A DNA stretch of 64,000 nt. Source: Cupriavidus necator A5-1 (GTDB lineage: Bacteria > Pseudomonadota > Gammaproteobacteria > Burkholderiales > Burkholderiaceae). This document shows, piece by piece, positions 25,086 through 34,657 of the stretch; position 1 is the stretch's first letter, and each line of letters starts with the position of its first letter. Both the position numbers and the translations under genes were made by a program. The stretch is from contig NZ_JQLI01000001.1 in assembly GCF_000744095.1 (NCBI RefSeq), positions 3,286,001 to 3,350,000 on the forward strand. The letters run 5' to 3'. A model generated the notes under the pieces. The model was not told the origin of the DNA. It worked only from the letters and a program-made list of their open reading frames with translations, and did no database searches.

Positions 25086-25841
25086 ATGGAATCGACGCTG
25101 GCATTGGTGCAGGACCCGGCCGCCTGGGCGGCGCTGGCCACCCTGGTGGCCATGGAAATCGTACTGGGGATCGACAACCTCATCTTTATCTCGATCCTGA
25201 CCAACAAGCTGCCCGAGGCCATGCGCGAGAAGGCACGCAAGGTCGGCATCAGCCTGGCGCTACTGATGCGGCTGGGGCTGCTGGCCACCATCGCCATCAT
25301 CGTCAGGCTCACCGAGCCGGTGTTCACCCTCCTCGGCCAGGGAATCTCGTGGCGCGACATGATCCTGATTGCCGGCGGCGCCTTCCTGGTGTGGAAGGCA
25401 ACGCGTGAAATCCACCAGCACGTCAGCACCGACGAAGAAGGCGAGGACACCGGCACGGCCAAGGCGGTGCAGAGCTTCGCCTCGGCCATCGGGCAGATCC
25501 TGGTCCTCGACCTGGTGTTCTCGATCGACAGCATCATCACCGCGGTCGGCATGACCGAGCACGTGCAGATCATGTTCGTGGCGGTGATCGCCGCGGTGAT
25601 GACTATGCTGTTCGCCGCCACCCCGCTGGCCAACTTCATCAACCGCAACCCGACCATCGTGATGCTGGCGCTGGCCTTCCTGATCATGATCGGCATGACG
25701 CTGGTCGCCGAAGGGCTCGGCACCCATGTGCCCAAGGGCTATATCTATACGGCGATGGCGTTCTCGGCGGGAGTCGAGGGGCTCAACATGCTGGCGCGGA
25801 ATCGGCGCAAGCAGCGGCGGGCGGCGGGCGCAGCGCACTGA
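25086..25841 (+). CDS. TerC-family integral membrane protein
   Basis: A 251-residue inner-membrane protein with about seven helices. The paired acidic motifs of TerC are clear: [12 protein letters not shown] at about 21-32 and [15 protein letters not shown] at about 143-157. A short polar loop ([12 protein letters not shown]) separates the halves and the C-terminus is basic. Members export manganese or other metals or assist tellurite resistance and membrane protein metalation. No yybP-ykoY-type riboswitch is evident in the 140 bases upstream. It is divergent from panE and probably unrelated to the oxalate genes. Confidence 0.88.
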   Translation: MESTLALVQDPAAWAALATLVAMEIVLGIDNLIFISILTNKLPEAMREKARKVGISLALLMRLGLLATIAIIVRLTEPVFTLLGQGISWRDMILIAGGAFLVWKATREIHQHVSTDEEGEDTGTAKAVQSFASAIGQILVLDLVFSIDSIITAVGMTEHVQIMFVAVIAAVMTMLFAATPLANFINRNPTIVMLALAFLIMIGMTLVAEGLGTHVPKGYIYTAMAFSAGVEGLNMLARNRRKQRRAAGAAH

Positions 25842-25972
25842 GTTGTGCCCGGAAGCGCACACCGAGCGCGCGCTCGCAGCCTGTAACAGAGGGTGTCCGA
25901 ACTTTTCCCGGGCGGCGCCGTCTCTTACAGTTCTGCACTAACCCCGGACAAAAAAAAGGACGCTTTCGCCAC

Positions 25973-27583
25973 ATGATGAACCGCCGAACCCTGCTGGTCT
26001 CCGCCACCGCCTCGGCCGCGCTTGCCGCGCTGGGCATTACCCCATCGGTACTGGCAGCCAGCCGGATCAAGCTCGGCGAGGCCCAGCCGTTCGGCTTCGA
26101 CGCCCTGATCGAGCGCGCCCGCGCGCTGGCCGCAAAGCCGTACGCGCCGCCGCCGTCCCCGCCCGCCGATGTGCTGTCACGCATCGACTATGACGCCCAC
26201 GGCAAGATCCGCTTCCGCACCGACGACGCGCTGTTCGCCAACGGCCCCGGCCAGTTCCCGGTGACCTTCTTCCACCTCGGCACCTACTTCCGCACGCCGG
26301 TGCGCATGCATGTGATCGAGCGCGCGAAGGACGGCGCCGGCAAGGCGCGCGAAATCGTCTACGACGACGCCTACTTCGACATGCCGGCCGACAGTCCCGC
26401 GCACAAGCTGCCGCCGGGCAGCGGCTTTGCCGGCTTCCGCTTCCAGGAAAGCCGCCTGGGCGACCAGAAGGTGCGTGACTGGCGCAAGAACGACTGGGTT
26501 GCCTTCCTGGGCGCCTCGTATTTCCGCGCCATCGGTGACCTGTACCAGTACGGGCTGTCTGCGCGCGGCATTGCCATCGACGTGGCCGAGGCGGGCAAGC
26601 CCGAGGAATTCCCGGCCTTCACCCATTTCTGGTTCGAGACGCCTGAAGGCAACGCCGATACGGTCACCGTCTATGCGCTGCTCGACGGTCCCAGCATCTC
26701 CGGCGCCTACCGTTTCGTCATGCAGCGCGCCAAGGCCGTGATCATGGACGTGGAATGCGCGCTGTTCCTGCGCAAGGACGTGGCGCGGCTGGGGCTGGCG
26801 CCGCTGACGTCGATGTACTGGTTCTCGGAAAGCATCAAGGGCACCGCCGTCGACTGGCGCCCGGAGGTACACGATTCCGACGGCCTGGCGCTCTGGAACG
26901 GCGCCGGCGAACATATCTGGCGTCCGCTGAACAATCCGCCGCAGACCACCGCCTCGGCGTTTTCCGACGACAACCCGAAGGGCTTCGGCCTGCTGCAGCG
27001 TGACCGGCTGTTCGACCACTACCAGGACGGCGTCAACTACGAGCGCCGCCCGAGCCTGTGGGTCGAGCCCCGCGATGGCTGGGGCGCCGGCGCGGTGCAG
27101 CTGATCGAGCTGCGCACCGACGACGAGATCCACGACAACGCCGTCGCCATGTGGGTGCCCAAGGCGCCCGCCAAGGCCGGCAGCACTTACCGCCTGCGCT
27201 ACCGCCTGCACTGGCAGGCCGACGAGCCCTTCCCCTCGCCGCTGGCCCGCTGCGTCGCCACACGGCTGGGCAACGGCGGCCAGCCCGGCCAGCCGCGGCC
27301 CAAGGGCGTGCGCAAGTTCATGGTGGAGTTCAAGGGCGCGCCGCTGGAAAAAATCCCCTTCGGCGTCAAACCCGAAGCCGTGCTGACCGCCTCGCGCGGC
27401 ACCTTCTCCTATGTCTTCACCGAAGCCGTGCCCAACAACGTGCCCGGCCACTGGCGCGCCCAGTTCGACCTCGCCGCCGAAGGCAACCAGCCGGTCGATA
27501 TCCGCCTGTTCCTGCGCCTGAACGGCAAGCCGCTGTCGGAAACCTGGCTGTATCAGTACCACCCGTTCCAGTCGCCGGGCTGA
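25973..27583 (+). CDS. opgD: Periplasmic glucan biosynthesis protein
   Basis: A 536-residue OpgD/MdoD-type protein that shapes osmoregulated periplasmic glucans. The N-terminus has a twin-arginine signal (NRRTLLVSATASAALAALG, cleavage near residue 29), typical of OpgD rather than Sec-exported OpgG. The beta-sandwich MdoG domain fills the rest, with LGASYFRAIGDLYQYGLSAR, ALLDGPSISGAYRF, SMYWFSESIKG, WRPEVHDSDGLALW and NGAGEHIWRPLNNPP as family signatures. It stands alone between TerC and a GntR gene. Confidence in the D over G form comes from the Tat signal. Confidence 0.92.
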   Translation: MMNRRTLLVSATASAALAALGITPSVLAASRIKLGEAQPFGFDALIERARALAAKPYAPPPSPPADVLSRIDYDAHGKIRFRTDDALFANGPGQFPVTFFHLGTYFRTPVRMHVIERAKDGAGKAREIVYDDAYFDMPADSPAHKLPPGSGFAGFRFQESRLGDQKVRDWRKNDWVAFLGASYFRAIGDLYQYGLSARGIAIDVAEAGKPEEFPAFTHFWFETPEGNADTVTVYALLDGPSISGAYRFVMQRAKAVIMDVECALFLRKDVARLGLAPLTSMYWFSESIKGTAVDWRPEVHDSDGLALWNGAGEHIWRPLNNPPQTTASAFSDDNPKGFGLLQRDRLFDHYQDGVNYERRPSLWVEPRDGWGAGAVQLIELRTDDEIHDNAVAMWVPKAPAKAGSTYRLRYRLHWQADEPFPSPLARCVATRLGNGGQPGQPRPKGVRKFMVEFKGAPLEKIPFGVKPEAVLTASRGTFSYVFTEAVPNNVPGHWRAQFDLAAEGNQPVDIRLFLRLNGKPLSETWLYQYHPFQSPG

Positions 27584-27682
27584 TGCGAGTGGTCCGGCGG
27601 GTCCGCGCCGAACCGGCGGCGCGGCAGGGCTTTGCACCGTATTGCGACACAGTGATGTCGACCGCGCACGACCGGGTATGAT

Positions 27683-27713
27683 GGCTGGTAACAACAGTCA
27701 CACAGTACCAGCC
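27683..27713 (+). promoter_or_regulatory. Inverted repeat just upstream of the GntR gene at 27722
   Basis: GGCTGGTA (27683-27690) and TACCAGCC (27706-27713) form perfect 8-bp arms around 15 bases, ending 9 bases before the start codon. It is a candidate autoregulatory operator, although it also covers the ribosome site region. Confidence 0.45.
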
Positions 27714-27721
27714 AGCCTCAC

Positions 27722-28414
27722 ATGATTTCTCAAGAGTTCGCCGGTGCCGCCGAGGGCGGCCAGGCTGCATCGCTTCCGCGCTCGGAGCGCGCCTACCAGC
27801 AACTGCGCGCCGCCATCCAGGCCGGCCAGCTCTCGCCCGGCACGCGGCTGCGCGAGGTGGAGCTGGCGGAATCGCTCGGCCTGTCGCGCACGCCCGTGCG
27901 CGAAGCGCTGTCGCGCCTGGAATCCGAAGGCCTGGTCGTCAACGAGCCCAACCGCGGCATGATGGTGACGCAGCTCGACGCCAGCATGGTCAGCGAGCTG
28001 TACGTGATGCGCGAAGTGCTGGAAGGCACCGCCGCCGCGCTGGCCGCGCGCCATGCCACCGACGTGGAAATTTCGCTGCTGCGCGATATCGTCGAGCGCG
28101 ACCTGGCGTTCGCCGACGATCCGGACCGGCTCGCGCAGAACAACCGGCTCTTCCACGAAACCCTGCACCGCTGCGCCCATAACCGCTACCTGCTGAAGAA
28201 CCTGCGCTCGCTGCATGAGTCGATGGCGCTGCTCGGGCGCTCCACGCTGTCAGTGCCGGGGCGCGCGCGCAGCTCGTACGAGGAACATATCGCGTTGGTG
28301 GAGGCGCTGGAACAGCGCGACCCGGTGCTGGCGGAACAGATCGCGCGCCGGCATATCCAGCAGGCCTACAAGGTGCGGCTCTCGCTCTGGATCCAGGAGC
28401 AGTCGGGTACCTGA
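27722..28414 (+). CDS. GntR-family regulator (FCD subfamily)
   Basis: A 230-residue FadR-type regulator. The helix-turn-helix lies at about residues 22-85 (LREVELAESLGLSRTPVREALSRLESEGLVV) and the FCD domain at about 95-220, with the metal-ligand pattern around FHETLHRCAHN and HIALVEALEQRD. It is different from the GntR protein at 22914-23633 and no TGATATATCA site is near. The inverted repeat at 27683-27713 may be its own operator. The convergent EamA gene may or may not be a target; the ligand is unknown. Confidence 0.88.
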   Translation: MISQEFAGAAEGGQAASLPRSERAYQQLRAAIQAGQLSPGTRLREVELAESLGLSRTPVREALSRLESEGLVVNEPNRGMMVTQLDASMVSELYVMREVLEGTAAALAARHATDVEISLLRDIVERDLAFADDPDRLAQNNRLFHETLHRCAHNRYLLKNLRSLHESMALLGRSTLSVPGRARSSYEEHIALVEALEQRDPVLAEQIARRHIQQAYKVRLSLWIQEQSGT

Positions 28415-28433
28415 ACCCCAGGTGCCGGCGGAA

Positions 28434-29339
28434 TCAGGCCGCCGCCTGGGCCCGCGCCGAGCGCAGCGTGCCCAGGCTCAGCACCGTCAGCGCCAGCAGG
28501 ATCAGCACCACCGCGCCCAGCGTCTGCGGCGCGATCTGCTCGCCGCCCAGCCATGCGCCCATCGCCAGCGCCACCGGCGGGTTCACATAGACATAGCTGG
28601 CGGCGAGCGTCTGGCTAACCGTCGACACCAGGTACATATAGGCCGAGAACGCCACCAGCGACCCCGCCACCACCAGGTAGACCCAGGCCCAGCCGGCCTG
28701 CGCGCTGACCGATGCCGGCCACGGCTCCTGGCGCAGCGCCGACAGCACCATCAGCACCGCCCCACCAATCAGCGTCTCCGCGGCAAAGGCCGCGGGCCCT
28801 TGCGGCAGCTCCAGCCGGCGCACCAGTTCCGAGCCGAACGACCAGCTCGCCACCGCCAGCATCAGCGCCACCACGCCCAGGGTACTGACGCGGAATTCCG
28901 CGCCCGCCGTCAACACGAGGATGCCGACGCTGCCGATCGCGATCGCCACGTACTCGTACCACCTGGGCCGGTTGCCAAAACAGGCACCCCAGATCAGCGC
29001 AAAGATCGGCATCGACCCGATCATCACCGTGGTCGCGCCCGACGAGATGGTCTGCTCGGCAATCGCCGTCAGCCCCATGCCGCCCACCAGCAGGAACACC
29101 GCCGGCACCGCGCAGTTGCGCAGCTGCCGCCAGCTCGGCATCGGCGTGCCACGCCACGCCAGCCAGGCGGCCAGCAACAGGCCCGCGCACAGAAAGCGCG
29201 TGCCCGTCATGAACAGCGGCGGAAAGCTCTCCAGCGTAAAGCGGATCGCCAGGTAGGTCGTGCCCCAGACCACGTAGGTGATCAGCAGGCAGAGCAGGAC
29301 AAGCGGGGGTATGGTCGGACGGAGGTTTAGAGAAGGCAT
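28434..29339 (-). CDS. EamA/DMT-family exporter
   Basis: A 301-residue inner-membrane protein with ten hydrophobic segments in two EamA repeats (YVVWGTTYLAIRFTLESFPPLF near the N-terminus; SWSFGSELVRRL opening the second half). It resembles YedA-type drug/metabolite exporters of amino acids or other small solutes. I start at MPSLNLRPT (29339), where the first helix begins 15 residues later; a longer frame to 29435 adds an unlikely Trp/Arg-rich lead. It is convergent with the GntR gene at 27722, with 19 bases between them. Confidence 0.85.
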   Translation of the reverse strand: MPSLNLRPTIPPLVLLCLLITYVVWGTTYLAIRFTLESFPPLFMTGTRFLCAGLLLAAWLAWRGTPMPSWRQLRNCAVPAVFLLVGGMGLTAIAEQTISSGATTVMIGSMPIFALIWGACFGNRPRWYEYVAIAIGSVGILVLTAGAEFRVSTLGVVALMLAVASWSFGSELVRRLELPQGPAAFAAETLIGGAVLMVLSALRQEPWPASVSAQAGWAWVYLVVAGSLVAFSAYMYLVSTVSQTLAASYVYVNPPVALAMGAWLGGEQIAPQTLGAVVLILLALTVLSLGTLRSARAQAAA

Positions 29340-29558
29340 CCAAGATAGCCCCCGCAACCGCCGCGACCAAACGAAAACGTCTGGCAAGCCTTGTGAAAGT
29401 TGCTCACAAAGCACCCAAAACCGCAGGCAAAACAAAACCGGCCGCGCTCAGCCCGGAGCGGGCGCGCGTATGGCCTGTTCTACAACGCAGCCGAGAAGGC
29501 TGCAAAAAGCTCAGCGGTTTGCAGCAAATGCCGCAAATTACCGCAGCTTAAGCACAGC

Positions 29559-29744
29559 TTAGCCGTTAGCGTAGACCACCTTGGCCTTGCGAGCCTGAGT
29601 CTGCAGGCGCTCGATCGTGGCCTGGAAGGCAGCGATGGCGCGCTTCACGTCGTGGGCGAATCCCAGGCGTTGCGTACCGAGTTCGCGGTCGATCAGATCG
29701 CGTTCGAGTTGGTCAGTCAGCTTGATATCGGATTGGGTGTTCAT
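29559..29744 (-). CDS. Small hypothetical helical protein
   Basis: A 61-residue soluble protein rich in charged residues and predicted helical (LTDQLERDLIDRELGTQRLG … AIAAFQATIERLQTQARKA). The start is firm: AAGGAAGGACGCC precedes the ATG at 29744. No catalytic motif, signal or metal site is visible. It stands alone between the EamA and AraC genes. I do not recognise the family; a short coiled-coil regulator is possible. Confidence 0.65.
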   Translation of the reverse strand: MNTQSDIKLTDQLERDLIDRELGTQRLGFAHDVKRAIAAFQATIERLQTQARKAKVVYANG

Positions 29745-30082
29745 GGCGTCCTTCCTTTCGGGATTACCCTTATCGGGTTTTCCCTGATTGTAGCAAAGGA
29801 ATTGTCGCATTGCAGCATTAGGTGAAAGTACGTATGAGGGAAAGCAACGGTTAGTGCTGAGAAAGACAGCCATGACATGCCGCAAGCGAAGCAATAGGCC
29901 TTTGACAAACTGCGGCACGATAGAAAAGCCATGCGGTTGACCAACGAACGCTTCGCGGAAGGTGTCATTCCGAACGGCCGACAGGACTACCGTACCGGCC
30001 CTGCAGCCCCACGGCATCCGCTGCGACCCTCCGATATGCGCCACTTTTCGGTATTACTGTCAGGTGCCCCACGCCCAACCGG

Positions 30083-31090
30083 TCACGCAGTAACGCGGCG
30101 CTGTGACGTCGCAACAGTCGATCGCGCACTCTTCTGCCGCGTGAGCGCCATACTGTCCCATTCCAAATGGTCGAGCGTTACCGCCGGCGAGAGCGTGAAC
30201 GACTCGCGCATGTCGCGCACCTCTTCGACCGGCGTCCTGCCGAACAGGCGCTTGAACTCGCGGCTGAACTGGGATGCGCTTTCATAGCCGACACGCGCCG
30301 AAGCCGCCGCCGCGGTCACGCCGTCTCGAATCATCAGCAGCCGGGCCTGATGAAGACGGGTCGACTTGATGTACTGGATCGGCGATGTCTGCGTCACCGT
30401 ACGGAAGTTGGCATGGAACGCCGGCACACTCATGCCCGCTTCCTCCGCAAGGCGCGTGACGTTGAGCGGCATTGCATAGTCGGCATGAATCCGCTTGAGT
30501 GCCCGCGCCACCCGTCCGAATCGGCCATGATGTGCAAGCGCAGCGCGCATTGCCCCGCCCTGCTCGCCCGTCAGCACGCGATAGCAGATTTCGCGCACGA
30601 TGGCGGGCCCCAGAACCTGCGCATCGAGCGGTGACGTCAGCGCCTGCAACAGCCGTAGCGTAGCGTCAGCAAGGTCACCTTCAAGCGGTGTGGAAACGAT
30701 GCCAGTCGGGGGCGCCTTGGGATGATGCCCGGCGGCGTCGATCTGCGTGATCAATTCGCTGAGTTCGATCAAGTCCAGGCGCACCGACACCGCGAGCATG
30801 GGCTCCTCTGGCGTGGCCTGAGTCTCTGTCGAGAACGGCAGCGGCACGGACAGTACGAGGTAGTGCTGCGCGTCATAAACGTAGACCCCATCGCCCAGGA
30901 ATCCGATCTTGCGCCCCTGACAAACAATGACGATGCTCGGCTCATACAGCACTGGCGTGCGCCCGAGCGGACGGTCCGAGCGCATCAGCCGGACGCTGTC
31001 GAGCGCCGATTGAGTATAGCCCTCGTTCGGCGCCAGTCGCTCAAGCAGGCGGACCATGCGAGTGGAAGCAGGATTAAGGGCGTTCGACAC
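30083..31090 (-). CDS. AraC-family transcriptional regulator
   Basis: A 335-residue regulator with an N-terminal AraC_N cupin-like ligand domain (about 25-170; LYEPSIVIVCQGRKIGFLG, YVLSVPLPF-like core) and two helix-turn-helix motifs at about 205-300 (VTRLAEEAGMSVPAFHANFRTVTQTSPIQYIKSTRL and YESASQFSREFKRLFGRTP). This layout is that of regulators beside short-chain dehydrogenases and aldehyde reductases. It is divergent from the SDR pair at 31338-32887, its probable target, with 247 bases between. Confidence 0.92.
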   Translation of the reverse strand: MSNALNPASTRMVRLLERLAPNEGYTQSALDSVRLMRSDRPLGRTPVLYEPSIVIVCQGRKIGFLGDGVYVYDAQHYLVLSVPLPFSTETQATPEEPMLAVSVRLDLIELSELITQIDAAGHHPKAPPTGIVSTPLEGDLADATLRLLQALTSPLDAQVLGPAIVREICYRVLTGEQGGAMRAALAHHGRFGRVARALKRIHADYAMPLNVTRLAEEAGMSVPAFHANFRTVTQTSPIQYIKSTRLHQARLLMIRDGVTAAAASARVGYESASQFSREFKRLFGRTPVEEVRDMRESFTLSPAVTLDHLEWDSMALTRQKSARSTVATSQRRVTA

Positions 31091-31337
31091 GGCTCGCTCC
31101 TTTCGCTTGCAATTGTCGCCATTCTAGTCCCCGCCATCCGCGCCCGTCACCCAGATTGATAGAAATAGGCAATAACGCCATCGGTACGTGTATTCGCCGC
31201 GGGGCCAGCCGTACCTAACATTCCCTCACCGGCCAACAAACAGTACAGCTTTCCTGAAGGCCGATCCTGGAAGGGCGTCTCGCGCGGCAATCGCCGGCAG
31301 CCCCTCCCAAATCGATCCACCAATAGGAGTATGCAAG

Positions 31338-32081
31338 ATGGCAATCCAACCCACCGAATCGAAGGTCATCCTCATCACCGGCGCCAGCAGCGGCATTGGC
31401 GAAGGCACCGCCCGATTGCTCGCGGCCCAAGGTCATCGCCTTGTCATCGGCGCACGACGCACTGATCGGCTCGCCGAACTGGCGGCCGAATCGTTGCAGG
31501 CGGCTGGCGGCACCGTCCGCTATCGGGCACTCGACGTCACCTCGGCGGAAGATGTTGCTGCCTTCGCGCGCTTCGCGCTCGAAGCCTTCGGCCGCATCGA
31601 CGTGCTGATCAACAACGCTGGCGTGATGCCGCTCTCTCCGCTGAACGCGCTGAAGGTCAACGAGTGGAACCGGATGATCGACGTGAACATCCGCGGCGTG
31701 CTGCACGGCATCGCTGCCGTACTGCCAACGATGGAGCAGCAAGGCGCGGGCCAGATCATCAACATCTCGTCGATCGGCGGCTTGTCCGTATCGCCGACCG
31801 CAGCCGTCTACTGCGCAACCAAATTCGCCGTGCGCGCCATTTCCGATGGGCTGCGCCAGGAAACGGACAAGATCCGTGTGACGGTCGTCTGCCCCGGCGT
31901 CGTCGAATCCGAATTGGCCGACTCGATCTCCGACGATGTCGCACGCTCGGCGATGCAGGAATTTCGACGCATCGCCATCACGCCAGATGCGATTGCCCGC
32001 GCCATTGCGTACGCGGTGGAGCAACCGGCCGATGTCGACGTGAGCGAGATCATCGTGCGTCCGACGGCCAGCCCGTTCTGA
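31338..32081 (+). CDS. Short-chain dehydrogenase/reductase
   Basis: A 247-residue classical SDR. The NADP/NAD site TGASSGIG is at about residues 15-22, NNAG near 89-92, the catalytic Ser in NISSIGG, and the YCATK motif (Tyr/Lys) near 156-160. Arg-Arg after the second strand (GARRTDR) favours NADPH. The start at 31338 follows AGGAG eight bases upstream; a closer ATG at 31331 is out of frame. It heads a two-gene unit with the frameshifted SDR at 32127, probably controlled by the divergent AraC regulator. Substrate unknown. Confidence 0.92.
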   Translation: MAIQPTESKVILITGASSGIGEGTARLLAAQGHRLVIGARRTDRLAELAAESLQAAGGTVRYRALDVTSAEDVAAFARFALEAFGRIDVLINNAGVMPLSPLNALKVNEWNRMIDVNIRGVLHGIAAVLPTMEQQGAGQIINISSIGGLSVSPTAAVYCATKFAVRAISDGLRQETDKIRVTVVCPGVVESELADSISDDVARSAMQEFRRIAITPDAIARAIAYAVEQPADVDVSEIIVRPTASPF

Positions 32082-32126
32082 ACGCGCGGAACACATAGCA
32101 CAAGTCAATCCCAGGAGAACATCATC

Positions 32127-32887
32127 ATGACGTCATGCAATGGAGCGACTGACGCCTTCGCAGGCAAGGTCGCGATCGTTACCGGCGCGGCCAGCGGCAT
32201 CGGCCTGGCCACCACTGAACTGCTGTATGCCCAGGGCGCAAACGTTGTCGCCGTTGACCGCAACGCCAACGTCGAGGCGCTCGCCAGACCCGGCATCGTA
32301 CCGCTCATGGCCGACGTTGCGCGCGAGGAAAGCGCGGTGCGAGCTGTGTCGACCGCTGTCGAACAGTTTGGCAAGCTCGATATCCTCGTCAACAACGCCG
32401 GGATCATCATCAACAAGCCCGTGGTCGAGATGTCGCTCGACGACTGGAACAGCATCCAGGCAGTCAACGCAACGGGCGCGTTCCTGTTCTCGCGCGAGGC
32501 GATGCGCGCGATGGTGTCGGCCGGGTCTGGCGCCATCGTCAATGTCGGCTCCTATGCCTGCTACCAGGCGTTTCCGCTCATCGCGGCCTATGCCGCCTCC
32601 AAGGGCGCACTGGCGCAATTGACGCGCGCGTTGTCGCTCGAAGCCATCGAGCACGGCATCCGCGTCAATGCGGTGGGCTCAGGCGACGTGGTGACCAACA
32701 TCACCAACCACATCCATGCCGATGGGCAAGCGTTCCTGGCCGAACACGGCAAGAACGCTCCCATACGCCGCGCGGCCCAGCTGAGGAGATTGCAGAAGTG
32801 ATTGCATTCCTGGCATCGGAAAAGGCCAGCTACATCGTCGGCGCGGTCGTGATGGCCGACGGCGGCATGAGCGTCGCGTTGCCTTGA
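32127..32887 (+). pseudogene. Second short-chain dehydrogenase/reductase, single-base frameshift
   Basis: The frame begins MTSCNGATDAFAGKVAIVTG with GAASGIG (NAD site), NNAG, Ser in VNVGSYACY and YAASKGAL (catalytic Tyr/Lys). At about 32780-32783 the sequence reads CAGCTGAGG where an extra C would give Q-P-E-E-I-A-E-V and continue to the usual SDR end YIVGAVVMADGGMSVALP and the stop at 32885-32887. As written, translation stops at 32801 with a wrong tail. The catalytic core is intact, so either a recent loss or a base-calling error explains it. It follows the first SDR by 45 bases. Confidence 0.82.
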
Positions 32888-32980
32888 GCGCGCGTAGTCA
32901 ACATTCAAGGAAGTACCTCGACGTGTGGAAGGAGTCCTCTGAAGCCACGGACTTCGCCGCGTAATCGAGAGATAAGGGGG

Positions 32981-33008
32981 GGTGCCCCGGCATTGATGCC
33001 GGGGCACC
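32981..33008. terminator. Perfect 12-bp hairpin between convergent genes
   Basis: GGTGCCCCGGCA (32981-32992), a four-base loop and TGCCGGGGCACC (32997-33008). It sits between the SDR pair (plus) and the oxidoreductase at 33083 (minus). No T-run follows, but the position suggests a bidirectional terminator. Confidence 0.6.
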
Positions 33009-33082
33009 GCTTAGCGGAAGGCATCACAACTAGCGAGCGCACAGCACCGGCAAAAATTTCGCTGTCGCCGGGCGCCAATTCG

Positions 33083-34012
33083 TCAGTCGTTCTCCGTCAG
33101 GAGAACAACCTTTCCTCGGACATGCCTTGTCAAGCTCCTGGCCATCGCCTGGCTTGCTTCCGTGAGGGAATAGACCGAATCAACGGTAGTGCGAAGCTTG
33201 CCCGATTCATACAAGGCAGCCATCTCGGAAAGCTGCTTGCCATCCGGGCGAGTGGCGAACCACTTGCCTTCTATTCCTCTGTCTCCGCCATGCTTGGTGT
33301 ACGGTTGACTGACGGTCGAAACGAGGACCCCGCCGGGCCTGAGCACTGACCATGACCTGTCTTGCGTCTCCCCTCCAACAAGATCCAGGACCACGTCTGC
33401 ATCCGACACCCTCCTCGCAAAATCCTCGGCGCTGTAGTCGATCACTTCGGCGGCACCAAGACTGCGCACATAGTCGAAGTTTGCGCTTGACGCTGTACCG
33501 ATCACCTCAGCGCCTGCCAGGGCCGCCAACTGAACGGCGATGCTCCCCACGCCCCCTGCAGCGGCATGAATCAGAATCTTCTGCCCCGCGCGAAGGCCAC
33601 CGTGCTCGAAAAGCGCTTGCCAAGCCGTGAGCGCGACGGCCGGGATTCCGCCCGCCTGCGCAAACGCAACATTCCTTGGCTTGCGGGCAAGTCGCTCCGC
33701 GTTGACCGCGGCGCGAGTCGCATAGCCACCGACAATTCCGATATAGCCCATGACTTCGTCACCCGGGACGAACGCCGTCACGTTGCGTCCCACAGCGACC
33801 ACGGTCCCTGCAGCATCCACGCCAGGCGTAAACGGGAGCGGCAACGGGATCATGTTCCGCATCGCGCCGGTCACAATCTTCCAGTCGATTGGATTCACGG
33901 ACGTAGAGGAGATGTCCATCAGGACTTCATTGTCGCCCGGGCGTGGATCGTCCACCTCGCGCAGCACCAAGGCTTCCGGGCCGCCGAATGCATCAACTTG
34001 AATGGCCTTCAT
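33083..34012 (-). CDS. NADP-dependent zinc-free alcohol dehydrogenase / quinone oxidoreductase
   Basis: A 309-residue medium-chain dehydrogenase/reductase of the quinone-oxidoreductase branch. The N-terminal GroES-like domain (FGGPEALVLREVDDPRPG) lacks the zinc ligands. The Rossmann domain has AAAGGVGSIAVQLA near residues 148-161 and DVVLDLVGGETQ. The ATG at 34012 overlaps the stop of the NTF2-like gene (TGATG), so the two are translationally coupled. It probably reduces enones or quinones with NADPH; the divergent LysR gene at 34658 is the likely regulator. Confidence 0.9.
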   Translation of the reverse strand: MKAIQVDAFGGPEALVLREVDDPRPGDNEVLMDISSTSVNPIDWKIVTGAMRNMIPLPLPFTPGVDAAGTVVAVGRNVTAFVPGDEVMGYIGIVGGYATRAAVNAERLARKPRNVAFAQAGGIPAVALTAWQALFEHGGLRAGQKILIHAAAGGVGSIAVQLAALAGAEVIGTASSANFDYVRSLGAAEVIDYSAEDFARRVSDADVVLDLVGGETQDRSWSVLRPGGVLVSTVSQPYTKHGGDRGIEGKWFATRPDGKQLSEMAALYESGKLRTTVDSVYSLTEASQAMARSLTRHVRGKVVLLTEND

Positions 34013-34440
34013 CAAATGCTCCCTGCAGGAATTGCCGCAATCTCGGCATCCATCGCCACTGCGGCCTGGACTGGGTTGAAGTACTCGCGCAGGTGCGCAA
34101 TCTTTCCATCTCTGGCGGCCAGGAAGACCACGTACTCCTGCTCATATGCGCGTCCTGTTGATCGGATCTGCCCTGTTGCCTTTACCACGCCGCTGGACTC
34201 TCGTGGATCGGCCAGCGCGGAGATCCACGCATCGTGGAAACGAAAATCGGACACCTCGCTGATGAACCACAAGGCATGCCTGACAACTGCTTCCCTGCCG
34301 ACCAACCGGCCCGGGTGACCGAGGCTCGGCGCATACGGCAGTTCCCACACGACGTCGTCGGCAATCAGGTTCTGCCATTGCTGGTGGTCATCCACCAGCC
34401 ATTTGAAATGCTGCTCCAGCAGCATTGCTGCGCTTCCCAT
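34012..34440 (-). CDS. NTF2-like / SnoaL-type protein
   Basis: A 142-residue protein with the SnoaL/limonene-epoxide-hydrolase-like fold pattern: an N-terminal helix (LEQHFKWLVDDHQQWQNLI), the strand ADDVVWELPYAP, GREAVVRHALWF, and the closing YVVFLAARDGKIAHLREYFNPV. Such proteins are small isomerases, hydrolases or binding proteins. Its stop codon overlaps the start of the oxidoreductase gene at 34012. The pair is divergent from the LysR gene at 34658. Substrate not predictable. Confidence 0.85.
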   Translation of the reverse strand: MGSAAMLLEQHFKWLVDDHQQWQNLIADDVVWELPYAPSLGHPGRLVGREAVVRHALWFISEVSDFRFHDAWISALADPRESSGVVKATGQIRSTGRAYEQEYVVFLAARDGKIAHLREYFNPVQAAVAMDAEIAAIPAGSI

Positions 34441-34657
34441 GATGTTTCCCTTACGATTCGGCAGCCTTTCGGGCCTTTGCCAGCGAACGCCACTTCAGCG
34501 CAAGATCGCTGCCGAGATTCAGTTGGCGTGGACCAGCGGTATGGCTGTCGTCCGGCGACTGTCCAGAAGTCTTGCGTGTACGAAAGATAGACCAGCTATT
34601 CCACATTTATTAGGTGGTATAGACTTGATCCATTTTCAATCAAACGTTGAAGATGAC

